A stretch of DNA of 64,000 nucleotides, from assembly GCA_031546815.1 (NCBI GenBank), contig JAVBJV010000021.1, forward strand, positions 1-64,000, in the 5' to 3' direction. A program made the translations under genes and the position numbers. Source of the DNA: JAVBJV01 sp031546815. Its GTDB lineage: Bacteria > Pseudomonadota > Alphaproteobacteria > Acetobacterales > Acetobacteraceae. The notes below the pieces were generated by a model, which did no database searches, had not been told where the DNA came from, and saw only the letters and a program-made list of their open reading frames with translations. Below are positions 20,784 through 28,573 of the stretch, piece by piece (position 1 is the first letter of the stretch; each line of letters begins with the position of its first letter).

Positions 20784-20807
20784 CCTTCACGCCAACTCAC
20801 GTGAAGG
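20784..20807 (+). promoter_or_regulatory. hairpin covering the ribosome-binding region of the amidohydrolase
   Basis: CCTTCACG (20784-20791) and CGTGAAGG (20800-20807) form a perfect 8-bp stem with an 8-nt loop. The right arm contains the AAGG that serves as Shine-Dalgarno for the start at 20819 and also an in-frame GTG at 20801. Folding would hide the ribosome site, so this may be a translational switch or an operator. Function inferred. Confidence 0.45.
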
Positions 20808-20818
20808 ACCCAGAGATC

Positions 20819-22054
20819 TTGACCAGCTTCATCTTCGAAAACGCCCGCATCGTCGACGGAACCGCCGAAGCCGCTACCGCCCCCATGCAGGTGCTGGTGG
20901 AAGGCGACACCATCCGCGAAGTCGGTGCGAATATTACCGGCTCGTCCGCCCAGCGCATCGACCTTGGCGGCCGCACGCTGATGCCGGGGCTGATCGACGC
21001 GCATGTGCATGTTGTTGCCTCGATGGCCAATCTGGGGCTGAACGCCCAGCTGCCGGACGCCATCGTCACCGTGCGCGCGTTCAAGCTGATGGGCGAGATG
21101 ATCCTGCGCGGCTTCACCACCGTGCGCGATGTCGGCGGCTGCACGCATGCACTGGTTCGCGCCACACAGGAAGCACCCTGGCCCACGCCGCGCCTGAACA
21201 TCTCGGGCAAGGCGCTGACGCAGACCGGCGGGCATTGCGATTACCGCGGCCGCTTCATCGACACGCCCCCCATCAAGCACGGCTTCCCGCTGGGCGCGAT
21301 GGGCCGCACCTGCGACGGGGTGGACGAAGTGCGCCGCGCCGTGCGCGAGGAAATGAAGGCCGGTGCGAACTTCATCAAGATCATGGCGAATGGCGGTGTT
21401 TCTTCCCCCACCGATCCGATTCACTTTCTGGGTTTCTCGCGCGAGGAACTGCTCGCCACGGTCGAGGAAGCCGAGAACGCGGGCACCTATGTCTCGGCGC
21501 ATCTGTATACCGACAAGGCGATCCGCCGCGCGGTGGAATGTGGCGTGCATTCGCTGGAACACTGCAACCTGATCCAGTCCGAGACCGCCAGGTTCGCGGC
21601 CGACCAGGGCACATTCGCGGTGCCGACTCTGGTCACCTACGACAAGTTGGCGAGCGACGGCGCGGCAATGGGTCTACCCGCTGATTCGATCGCCAAGATC
21701 GACACGGTGCGTCTGGCAGGGATGGAATCGCTTGCCATCATGCGCACGGCGGGCCTGCCGATGGCGTATGGCAGCGATCTGCTGGGCGGCATGCATGTGC
21801 ACCAGTCGGAAGAATTCGTCATCCGCGGCCGCGCCCTGCCCGCGCACGAGGTGATCGGTTCGGCCACGCATGTTGCGGCGCGTCTGCTGCGCATGGAAGG
21901 CAAGATCGGCACCATCGCGCCGGGTGCGTTCGCTGATATGATCGTGGTGGATGGCGACCCGCTGAAGGACCTGTCGCTGCTGACCGGACAGGGCGCGCAT
22001 ATGCCTGTCATCATGCAGGGCGGCAAGTTCGTGAAGGGCAACGCCCGGTTCTGA
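20819..22054 (+). CDS. metal-dependent amidohydrolase (imidazolonepropionase-like / Xaa-Pro carboxypeptidase type)
   Basis: 411 aa from a TTG start with AAGGA 10 nt upstream; a GTG at 20801 gives 417 aa without a ribosome site. All binuclear-zinc ligands of the superfamily are visible: H-x-H in LIDAHVHV, the bridging Lys in FIKIMANGG, His in VSAHLYTD and HSLEHC, and Asp in AYGSDLLGG. The C-terminal VDGDPLKDLSLL completes the beta-sandwich. Relatives hydrolyse N-acyl or dipeptide (Xaa-Pro, Xaa-Arg) substrates; the substrate here is unknown. Followed by a strong terminator. Confidence 0.88.
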   Translation: MTSFIFENARIVDGTAEAATAPMQVLVEGDTIREVGANITGSSAQRIDLGGRTLMPGLIDAHVHVVASMANLGLNAQLPDAIVTVRAFKLMGEMILRGFTTVRDVGGCTHALVRATQEAPWPTPRLNISGKALTQTGGHCDYRGRFIDTPPIKHGFPLGAMGRTCDGVDEVRRAVREEMKAGANFIKIMANGGVSSPTDPIHFLGFSREELLATVEEAENAGTYVSAHLYTDKAIRRAVECGVHSLEHCNLIQSETARFAADQGTFAVPTLVTYDKLASDGAAMGLPADSIAKIDTVRLAGMESLAIMRTAGLPMAYGSDLLGGMHVHQSEEFVIRGRALPAHEVIGSATHVAARLLRMEGKIGTIAPGAFADMIVVDGDPLKDLSLLTGQGAHMPVIMQGGKFVKGNARF

Positions 22055-22061
22055 TAAGCAG

Positions 22062-22091
22062 CACAGCCGAGGGGGCTCACCCTCGGCTGTG
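22062..22091 (+). terminator. Rho-independent terminator of the amidohydrolase gene
   Basis: CACAGCCGAGGG and CCCTCGGCTGTG form a perfect 12-bp stem with a 6-nt loop, followed by TTGTTAG. It starts 7 bp after the stop codon. Repeat R3 begins 4 bp after it. Confidence 0.8.
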
Positions 22092-22095
22092 TTGT

Positions 22096-22240
22096 TAGGT
22101 GGGTCGATATTCAGTCCAGACCGAGTCGAAAATAGTGCTTATCGAGACCCGGCGCGCAGCGGACTTTTGGGTCCGTGTGCACCGGAAGCGCAGAGAAGTG
22201 CTATTTGCAGACCGGTATGGGCTGAGTAGCGACCCACCTA
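22096..22240 (-). repeat. structured intergenic repeat, copy R3 (3' of the DUF1150 gene)
   Basis: The outer arms TAGGTGGGTCG (22096-22106) and CGACCCACCTA (22230-22240) are perfect inverted repeats. The right arm contains the TAG stop codon of the minus-strand DUF1150 gene. Imperfect pairing extends about 40 bp inward. Inner hairpin CGGAC-TTTTGG-GTCCG; core GCACCGGAAGCGCAG, then GAAGTGC. It is most similar to R5, sharing TCGAYATTCAGTYCAG on the left arm. Confidence 0.8.
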
Positions 22241-22465
22241 ATGCAGCGCCACCGGCGCCATTTCGTGCTCGATGATCGCCATGACAGCCGCCTCGCGGTC
22301 CGGGGCGATGCCCAGATGGGTGCCGTCGGCGCCGAACACGCCCCAGGCGTCCTCGCCCTCCAGCGTGCGCACCGGGCGGGTATAGGCGACACCGCCAACC
22401 CCCAACCGCGCGAACGCAACGGCTGGCAGGCGCGGGCGGGCGCCGGGTGTGCTGTGATGTGCCAT
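22238..22465 (-). CDS. DUF1150 family protein
   Basis: 75 aa with the DUF1150 pattern: LPAVAFARLGVGGVAYTRPV, then EGEDAWGVFGADGTHLGIAPDREAAV. The family is largely alphaproteobacterial, of unknown function and usually paired with a small heat-shock gene, as here (4 bp after hsp20). Probably co-induced with it. Its stop codon is the outer end of repeat R3. Confidence 0.85.
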   Translation of the reverse strand: MAHHSTPGARPRLPAVAFARLGVGGVAYTRPVRTLEGEDAWGVFGADGTHLGIAPDREAAVMAIIEHEMAPVALH

Positions 22466-22469
22466 GGTG

Positions 22470-22913
22470 TTACTCCTCGGTCCGGCCGTTGATGACCGGC
22501 TTGCTCCGAGGATTGATCTGGATCGACTTCACGCGGTTTTCCGGCAGCGGGCGTTTCAGGTCGATGTGCAGCAGGCCATGGTCCATCCAGGCGCCCGTCA
22601 CGTCGATCCCTTCGGCCAGCACGAAGGCGCGCTGGAACTGCCGTGCCGCAATGCCGCGGTGCAGGAATACCCGGTTCTGCGTGTCGTCCACCTGCTTGCC
22701 GCGGATGACCAGCTGGTTGTCTTCCTGGGTGATCTGCAGGTCCTCCATCGAGAACCCGGCCACCGCCAGCGTAATCCGCAGCCCGTCCTGGCTGACCTGT
22801 TCGATGTTATAGGGCGGATACCCGTCGGACGAGGATTTCGCCGCCCGTTCGAGCATTTGTTCCAGATGGTCGAACCCCAGGAACATGGGGGATGTGAAAA
22901 CACGCGTGGTCAT
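22470..22913 (-). CDS. Hsp20 / alpha-crystallin family small heat-shock protein
   Basis: 147 aa ATP-independent holdase (IbpA type) that binds unfolding proteins. The alpha-crystallin domain spans about residues 36-125 (YNIEQVSQDGLRITLAVAGFSMEDLQI...), with the C-terminal anchor KSIQINP. ATG 22913 has GAGGAGG 9 nt upstream; the longer in-frame opening lies over the promoter. First gene of an hsp20-DUF1150 operon with a heat-shock promoter upstream. Confidence 0.93.
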   Translation of the reverse strand: MTTRVFTSPMFLGFDHLEQMLERAAKSSSDGYPPYNIEQVSQDGLRITLAVAGFSMEDLQITQEDNQLVIRGKQVDDTQNRVFLHRGIAARQFQRAFVLAEGIDVTGAWMDHGLLHIDLKRPLPENRVKSIQINPRSKPVINGRTEE

Positions 22914-22977
22914 GGCCGAAGCCTCCTCTGGCGAGCGAAGCGCAAACACCGGTGCCCGAAGCACACCGATGCCCCAA

Positions 22978-23006
22978 AGATGGGCAGTTCGCGCGTTTGT
23001 TGCAAG
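22978..23006 (-). promoter_or_regulatory. sigma32 (RpoH)-type heat-shock promoter of hsp20
   Basis: On the minus strand CTTGCAA (23006-23000), a 14-bp spacer, then GCCCATCT (22985-22978). This matches the RpoH consensus CTTGAAA-N(11-16)-CCCCATnT at all but two positions. It lies about 65 bp before the hsp20 start and overlaps the def upstream region on the other strand. Confidence 0.7.
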
Positions 23007-23034
23007 AGGGCGCAAGGCAGCCTATTTCGGCAGC

Positions 23035-23562
23035 ATGAGCGACGCAAAGCCCCTTCCCCTGGTTCTGGTTCCGGACCAGCGCCTGAAATCGAAAACCCGC
23101 CCTGTCACCCCGGCCGACACGGCCAAGGTGGGGGCACTGATCCCGCGCATGTTCGCGACCATGTACAAGGCCCCCGGCATCGGTCTGGCCGCGCCACAGG
23201 TGGGCGAATTGCTGCGTCTGGCGATCGTGGATCTGATGCCCGACGAACAGCCCGACCCGATCGTGCTGATCAACCCCGAGATCGTCGCCCGTTCCGAGGA
23301 ACTGGCCACGCGCGAGGAGGGCTGCCTGTCGATCCCCGGCCAGTATGCCGAGGTGACCCGCCCCGCCCGCGTGAAGGTGCGCTATCTGGATCAGGGTGGC
23401 GCGAAGAAGGAGATCGAGGCAGACGGCCTGCTCTCGGCCTGTCTGCAGCACGAGATCGACCATCTGGATGGCGTGCTGTTCATCGATTATCTGACCACGC
23501 TGAAGCGCAACATGCTGCTGCGCAAACTCGCCAAGGATATGAAATCGAAGGCGCGCGACTGA
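23035..23562 (+). CDS. def: peptide deformylase
   Basis: Removes the N-formyl group from nascent proteins; Fe2+/Zn2+ enzyme, 175 aa. The three active-site motifs are intact: GIGLAAPQVG (48-57), EEGCLSIPG with metal-binding C97, and QHEIDHLDG with H139, H143 and catalytic E140. ATG 23035 starts the family homology. Its TGA overlaps the fmt ATG by one base; fmt makes the formyl-Met that def later deformylates. Confidence 0.97.
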   Translation: MSDAKPLPLVLVPDQRLKSKTRPVTPADTAKVGALIPRMFATMYKAPGIGLAAPQVGELLRLAIVDLMPDEQPDPIVLINPEIVARSEELATREEGCLSIPGQYAEVTRPARVKVRYLDQGGAKKEIEADGLLSACLQHEIDHLDGVLFIDYLTTLKRNMLLRKLAKDMKSKARD

Positions 23563-24467
23563 TGCGCATCGCGTTCATGGGTACGCCGGAATTCTCGGTC
23601 GCCGCGCTGCGGGCGTTGCACGCGGCAGGGCACGAGATTGTGGTGGTGTATTCGCAGCCGCCGCGTCCCGCGGGGCGCGGCAAGCAGATGCGCCCCTCGC
23701 CCGTGCAGATGGCGGCGGAAGAACTGGGTATCCCCGTGCGCACCCCCACGCGACTGCGCACCAATGCCGAGGAACACGCCTTCTTCGCCGGCTTGAATCT
23801 GGATGCGGCGGTGGTGGCCGCATACGGTCTGCTGCTGCCCACGCCGATGCTGAATGCGCCGAAGCGCGGGTGCCTGAACATCCATGCCTCGCTGTTGCCG
23901 CGCTGGCGCGGGGCGGCCCCCATCCAGGCGGCGATTCTGGCGGGCGACACGGAAAGCGGCGTCACCATCATGCGGATGGATGAAGGTCTGGACACCGGCC
24001 CGATGCTGCTGGCCGAACGCACGCCGATTACCGCCCAAACCACGGCGTCCACCCTGCACGACGCACTGTCCGAGATTGGCGCACGGCTGATCCTGCGCGC
24101 GTTGGCGGAAAACCCGCCCGCCGTGCCGCAGCCCGAGGCTGGCGTCACTCATGTCGCCAAGCTCAGCAAGGACGACGCGCATCTGGATTTCACGCAGGAC
24201 GCCGTGTCGCTTGAACGCCGCATCCGCGCGCTGAACCCGTGGCCGGGCACGTTCTGCCTGTATCAGGGCGAGGCGCTGCGTATTCTGTCGGCTGATGTCG
24301 TGCAGGCCACCGGCACGCCGGGCACGGTACTGAACGACCGCCTGACCATCGCGTGCGGCAAGGGTGCATTGCGCCCCACCCGCGTGCAGCGCGCCGGGCG
24401 CGGCGCTATGGAGACCGACGCGTTGTTGCGCGGCTTTGCAATCCCAGCCGGAAGTCACCTGACCTGA
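23562..24467 (+). CDS. fmt: methionyl-tRNA formyltransferase
   Basis: Formylates Met-tRNA(fMet) with 10-formyl-tetrahydrofolate to make the initiator tRNA. 301 aa: an N-terminal formyltransferase fold (MRIAFMGTPEFSV) with the folate-site signature NIHASLLPRWRGAAPIQ, and a C-terminal OB-like domain. One-base overlaps at both ends (TGATG with def and with truA) indicate tight translational coupling. Confidence 0.97.
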   Translation: MRIAFMGTPEFSVAALRALHAAGHEIVVVYSQPPRPAGRGKQMRPSPVQMAAEELGIPVRTPTRLRTNAEEHAFFAGLNLDAAVVAAYGLLLPTPMLNAPKRGCLNIHASLLPRWRGAAPIQAAILAGDTESGVTIMRMDEGLDTGPMLLAERTPITAQTTASTLHDALSEIGARLILRALAENPPAVPQPEAGVTHVAKLSKDDAHLDFTQDAVSLERRIRALNPWPGTFCLYQGEALRILSADVVQATGTPGTVLNDRLTIACGKGALRPTRVQRAGRGAMETDALLRGFAIPAGSHLT

Positions 24468-25234
24468 TGTATCAATACGCGCTTCTGATCGAATACCACG
24501 GCGGCGGCTTTGTCGGCTGGCAGTGGCAGCAGGATGGTGTGTCCGTGCAGGGCGCGCTGGAAGACGCCGCCAGCAAGCTCGCCCAGAACGAGGCCCCCAC
24601 CGCCGTTGCCGCTGGGCGCACCGATGCGGGTGTGCATGCGGAAGCGCAGGCCGTGATGCTGGAGCTGGACCGCAACTTGCCGCCCGGCAAGCTGCGCGAT
24701 GCGCTGAACTTCCATCTGCGCCCGCATTTGATTTCCGTGCGCGCCGCGATGATCGCACCTGACGACTGGCACCCGCGTTTTTCGGCAACCGGACGCGCGT
24801 ATCGTTACCGCATCCTGAACCGCCCCGCCCCGCCCGCAATGGACGCCGGGCTGGTCTGGCACCTGCATCACGAACTGGATGCCGATGCCATGCATCAGGC
24901 CGCACAGGTTCTTGTCGGGCAGCACGATTTCACATCGTTCCGTGCTTCATCGTGCCAGGCGAAAAGCCCCGTGAAAACGCTGTCCCGGCTGGATGTGATG
25001 CGTATAGCGGACGAGATTGTCATCCGTGCCGAAGCGCCGTCTTTCCTGCATCATCAGGTGCGCAATCTGGTCGGCACGCTGAAGCTGGTGGGCGAGGGCA
25101 AATGGAACGCCCAGCGCGTGGCCGATGCGCTCGCCGCCCGCGACCGCGCCGCCGCCGGCCCGACGGCACCACCCGAAGGGTTGGCGCTGGTCAGCGTGAC
25201 GTATGATCCGCCGATAAACTGGGATTTTACCTAA
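24467..25234 (+). CDS. truA: tRNA pseudouridine(38-40) synthase
   Basis: Converts U38-U40 in the tRNA anticodon arm to pseudouridine. 255 aa with catalytic D53 in the signature GRTDAGVHA and the C-terminal RNA-binding part (FLHHQVRNLVGTLKLVGEGK). Starts on the last base of the fmt stop codon. It ends in a 4-bp tail-to-tail overlap with the membrane-protein gene at 25231. Confidence 0.97.
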   Translation: MYQYALLIEYHGGGFVGWQWQQDGVSVQGALEDAASKLAQNEAPTAVAAGRTDAGVHAEAQAVMLELDRNLPPGKLRDALNFHLRPHLISVRAAMIAPDDWHPRFSATGRAYRYRILNRPAPPAMDAGLVWHLHHELDADAMHQAAQVLVGQHDFTSFRASSCQAKSPVKTLSRLDVMRIADEIVIRAEAPSFLHHQVRNLVGTLKLVGEGKWNAQRVADALAARDRAAAGPTAPPEGLALVSVTYDPPINWDFT

Positions 25235-25824
25235 GTCGCGGCCTGCACAGCAGCCTTCAGGATCGTCTGGGTAACACTGCTGATAAACAGGCTGACGATC
25301 ATTTCCAGCCCGATGAACGCCGCCGCCCGCACGCCCGGAATCCCCAGCCCCTCGGCCGCGATGCGCCACGACATGAACAGCACGGCCACCACCATGGCCA
25401 CATCCAGCAGGGTTTCCACCTGCACAGGCAGCCCCATCTGTTCGGGCAGGCCACCGGCCAGCAGCACCAGGAACTGGAACAGGTTCAGCCAGTTCCACAG
25501 CACGATGTAGCGCAGCCAGTATTTCTGCGCCCCCATGGCGATGGCCAGTTGCAGCGACAGCAGCGCATAGCCGAACCACGCCAGCACATGCCCGACCACC
25601 ACGATGGAAAAATAGACCGGCAGACCGATCTTGCCTTCCGGGTCGAAGTAATTCCACTGCAACCCGCCCAGCACGAACGCCAGCGGCAGGCACACCAGCA
25701 CTGCCACAAACGACCGCCACGCAACATCATGATCGGCTGGCACCGGCTGCGCACTGTCGGGGATGCCGCGCAGGATGCGCGACACGCTCAGTATCCCCTG
25801 CGATATTTCCTGCGACAGCGACAT
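25231..25824 (-). CDS. multi-pass membrane protein, unassigned
   Basis: 197 aa with about five hydrophobic helices (roughly residues 38-58, 70-92, 104-124, 136-153, 164-186) and a short cytosolic N-terminus. I do not recognise a named family; the layout is Yip1-like in a loose sense only. Last gene of the dapD-dapE string, 7 bp after the related-looking 218-aa membrane protein, so the two may form one complex. Overlaps the truA stop by 4 bp. Confidence 0.7.
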   Translation of the reverse strand: MSLSQEISQGILSVSRILRGIPDSAQPVPADHDVAWRSFVAVLVCLPLAFVLGGLQWNYFDPEGKIGLPVYFSIVVVGHVLAWFGYALLSLQLAIAMGAQKYWLRYIVLWNWLNLFQFLVLLAGGLPEQMGLPVQVETLLDVAMVVAVLFMSWRIAAEGLGIPGVRAAAFIGLEMIVSLFISSVTQTILKAAVQAAT

Positions 25825-25831
25825 GGGCGCC

Positions 25832-26488
25832 CTACAACGCCCCCAGCAGACGCGGGAACATCATCACAAGTCCAGTCCCGACATTGGCCGCAATGGCCAA
25901 CAACGCCGCCTGCCTGCCCTCGGCCCGCAGCGCGTGGCGCGCCAGAAACCACTGCAGCCACAGCATATAGACAAAAGACAGAAGCATCAGCGGCTGCATG
26001 ATCGCCATGATGCTGGCCGTCAGTTCGTCGCCCAGCACGTCCCCGCTGGTAACGGTTGGTCCTCCGGCCTCCACGGCCCGCTGGGAGAGGGTGTCATAAT
26101 CCAGGTCACCCACCGCATAGGTGACGACCAGAACCATCACCACACCCAGCAGCAGGCCCATCACCCACTGGGTCCACAGAAACGCTGCGGCATAACGGCA
26201 CCAGTTCCCCACCAGCCCCAGACGTTCGGACAGAAAGTGCACAATGATCAGCGGGGTAACCAGCACGCAGAACATCACCACCACCCACGCCAGCGCCGCC
26301 ATCACCTGCCCCTGCAACAGCAGCAGCGAACACATCACCGCGGCCAGCCAGGCATAGGGTTTGAACCCGCTCATCACGTCCTGTGGCGTGTTGGCAAACG
26401 CCGCCAGCCCGGCCACACGGCCACACAGCAGTATGAACGCGCCACGCATACGCCCCATCGGGCGGGTTGATTCCGGCACAGGATTCAC
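25832..26488 (-). CDS. multi-pass membrane protein, unassigned
   Basis: 218 aa with five or six hydrophobic segments, including AAVMCSLLLLQGQVMAALAWVV and GLLLGVVMVLVVTYAV. It starts at a GTG whose bases overlap the dapE stop (GTGA), a translational-coupling arrangement. Function unknown; its place suggests co-expression with diaminopimelate synthesis rather than a proven link. Confidence 0.7.
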   Translation of the reverse strand: MNPVPESTRPMGRMRGAFILLCGRVAGLAAFANTPQDVMSGFKPYAWLAAVMCSLLLLQGQVMAALAWVVVMFCVLVTPLIIVHFLSERLGLVGNWCRYAAAFLWTQWVMGLLLGVVMVLVVTYAVGDLDYDTLSQRAVEAGGPTVTSGDVLGDELTASIMAIMQPLMLLSFVYMLWLQWFLARHALRAEGRQAALLAIAANVGTGLVMMFPRLLGAL

Positions 26489-27597
26489 GGCAGGAATGCT
26501 TTCAGAATTTCACGGTATGCTGCACTCAGCGCCCGCATCTCGTCCACCGGAATACACTCGTCCACCTGATGCATGGTGCTGCCGACCAGCCCGAATTCGG
26601 CCACCGGCGCGTACAGCGCGATAAACCGCGCATCCGACGTGCCGCCCCCCGTATCCAGCTTCGGCGCAACACCCGTCGCGCACTGCACGGCGCCTGCCAG
26701 CCGGTTTACCAGATCTCCGGGCTGGGTCAGGAACGCCTCGCCCGAGATCGATACATCCAGATCGAACCGCTCCGCATACTGCGCCAGCGTGGCGCGCAAC
26801 CAGGCGTGCAGGTCCTTGCCCCGGTGCAGGTCGTTGAAGCGGATATTCAGTTTTGCCGAGGCGCTGGCCGGAATCACGTTGGTTGCCGGATTTCCCACAT
26901 CCACACTGGTGACCTGCAACGTCGTCGCCTCGAACCACTCGGTCCCGGCATCGACCGGGGCCGCGGTCAGCGCCACCAGCGCACGCACCAAGCGGTGCAC
27001 AGGGTTGTCGGCCTTGTGCGGATAGGCGCTGTGCCCCTGCCGCCCGTGCACGGTGATCCGCGCATTCATGCTGCCGCGACGGCCGATCTTGATGGTGTCG
27101 CCCAGCGAAACCTTGCACGTGGGTTCCCCCACCACACAAAAATCGGGGACCTGGTCGTTGGCGGCCATCCAGTCGAGCACCTTCACCGTGCCATCGACCG
27201 CATCGCCCTCCTCGTCCCCCGTAATCAGCAGGCTGATCGACCCATCGGTCGGGCCGTGGTCCTCCACCGCCGCGATGAACGCCGCGATGTTGCCCTTCAT
27301 GTCGCAGGCACCGCGCCCATACAGCTTGCCGTCGCGCACATCACCCAAGAACGGGTCGGCGCTCCAGCCACTGGTGCCGGGCGGCACCACATCGGTGTGC
27401 CCGGCATAGCAGAAATGAAACCCACCCGTGCCACGGCGCGCAAACAGGTTCGGCACGTCGCCGAACGGCAGCCGCCAGATGGTGAAGCCCAGCGCGGCCA
27501 GCTTGTCCGCCAGCACGTCCTGCGCCCCCGCATCGACCGGTGTCACCGATGGACACCGGATCAACGCCTGCGCCAGTGGCAACGGGTCGGTCATCAT
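26485..27597 (-). CDS. dapE: succinyl-diaminopimelate desuccinylase
   Basis: Hydrolyses N-succinyl-LL-diaminopimelate to LL-DAP and succinate, for lysine and peptidoglycan. 370 aa M20-family di-zinc enzyme: ligand His in CYAGHTDVVPPG, bridging Asp in RGACDMKG, catalytic/ligand Glu pair in TGDEEGD, Glu in VGEPT and a C-terminal His in STMHQVDE. It starts directly after the dapD stop (TGAATGATG). Complete. Confidence 0.97.
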   Translation of the reverse strand: MMTDPLPLAQALIRCPSVTPVDAGAQDVLADKLAALGFTIWRLPFGDVPNLFARRGTGGFHFCYAGHTDVVPPGTSGWSADPFLGDVRDGKLYGRGACDMKGNIAAFIAAVEDHGPTDGSISLLITGDEEGDAVDGTVKVLDWMAANDQVPDFCVVGEPTCKVSLGDTIKIGRRGSMNARITVHGRQGHSAYPHKADNPVHRLVRALVALTAAPVDAGTEWFEATTLQVTSVDVGNPATNVIPASASAKLNIRFNDLHRGKDLHAWLRATLAQYAERFDLDVSISGEAFLTQPGDLVNRLAGAVQCATGVAPKLDTGGGTSDARFIALYAPVAEFGLVGSTMHQVDECIPVDEMRALSAAYREILKAFLP

Positions 27598-28437
27598 TCA
27601 GTCTCGCAGCAATTCGTTGATCGAGGTCTTCGAACGCGTGCGTTCGTCCACCCGCTTCACGATCACCGCACACGCCAGCGACGGACCTGGCGTGCCATCG
27701 GCCAGTGGCTTGCCCGGCAGAGAACCCGGCACCACCACGGAATAAGCCGGCACACGGCCCATGAAGACCTCGCCCGTCGCGCGATCAATAATCTTCGTTG
27801 ACGCGCCGAGGAACACGCCCATCGACAGCACGGCCCCCGTTTCGACGATCACGCCTTCGGCCACTTCGCTGCGCGCACCGATGAAGCAGTTGTCTTCAAT
27901 CACCACCGGGCTGGCCTGCAGCGGTTCCAGCACACCGCCGATCCCGACCCCGCCCGAGATATGGCAGTTCTTGCCGATCTGCGCACAGGACCCCACCGTC
28001 GCCCAGGTGTCGATCATCGTGCCACTGTCTACATAGGCACCGACGTTCACGAAGCTCGGCATCAGCACCACGCCCGGCGCGACATAGGCCGAACGGCGCA
28101 CCACTGCCCCCGGCACCGCGCGGAAGCCAGCTTCGCGGAAACGGTTCTCGCCCCAGCCTTCGAACTTCATCGGCACCTTGTCCCAGACCGGCGCGCCACC
28201 GGCGCCACCCATCGGGACCGAATCCTGCAGACGGAACGACAGCAGCACGGCCTTTTTCAACCAGTCGTTAACAATCCAGCCGCTCGCACCTGGTTCAGCC
28301 ACGCGCATCTTGCCAGAATCGAGTAGCCCGAGAGCCCCCTCGATCGCGTCGCGCACATCCTTACCAGCAGCGGGAGACACGGTATCGCGTGCATCCCACA
28401 AAGTTTCGATCTGCAGTTTCAGTGCGTTTCCAGTCAT
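27598..28437 (-). CDS. dapD: 2,3,4,5-tetrahydropyridine-2,6-dicarboxylate N-succinyltransferase
   Basis: Succinyl-CoA-dependent step of the DAP pathway. 279 aa with a left-handed beta-helix of hexapeptide repeats in the second half (VNVGAYVDSGTMIDTWATVG..., ISGGVGIGGVLEPLQ). First gene of the operon dapD-dapE-two membrane proteins, behind a good promoter. Confidence 0.97.
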   Translation of the reverse strand: MTGNALKLQIETLWDARDTVSPAAGKDVRDAIEGALGLLDSGKMRVAEPGASGWIVNDWLKKAVLLSFRLQDSVPMGGAGGAPVWDKVPMKFEGWGENRFREAGFRAVPGAVVRRSAYVAPGVVLMPSFVNVGAYVDSGTMIDTWATVGSCAQIGKNCHISGGVGIGGVLEPLQASPVVIEDNCFIGARSEVAEGVIVETGAVLSMGVFLGASTKIIDRATGEVFMGRVPAYSVVVPGSLPGKPLADGTPGPSLACAVIVKRVDERTRSKTSINELLRD

Positions 28438-28466
28438 TTACGGTTCCCGTCGAAATATCTGCCGGG

Positions 28467-28495
28467 ACCATGCAGAGGGGTTGCGTGGCTGTCAA
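28467..28495 (-). promoter_or_regulatory. promoter of the dapD operon
   Basis: Minus strand TTGACA (28495-28490), 17-bp spacer, CATGGT (28472-28467). Perfect -35, partial -10. Predicted start near 28460 gives a leader of about 20 nt before the dapD ATG. Confidence 0.55.
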
Positions 28496-28573
28496 CGAAC
28501 CTCCCGGCAATGATTTACGGTTTATTCAGAGTTGGCTGTTTGAATGGCTGCAGTTTCCCAAAGGTAGAAAGCC

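Noticed and set aside
22914..22977. ROSE-type RNA thermometer in the hsp20 leader
   Set aside because: The leader holds GAGGAGG and some complementary CTTCG/CGCTTCG stretches, but I could not draw a ROSE-like multi-stem fold with the typical bulged G; only the sigma32 promoter is supported.
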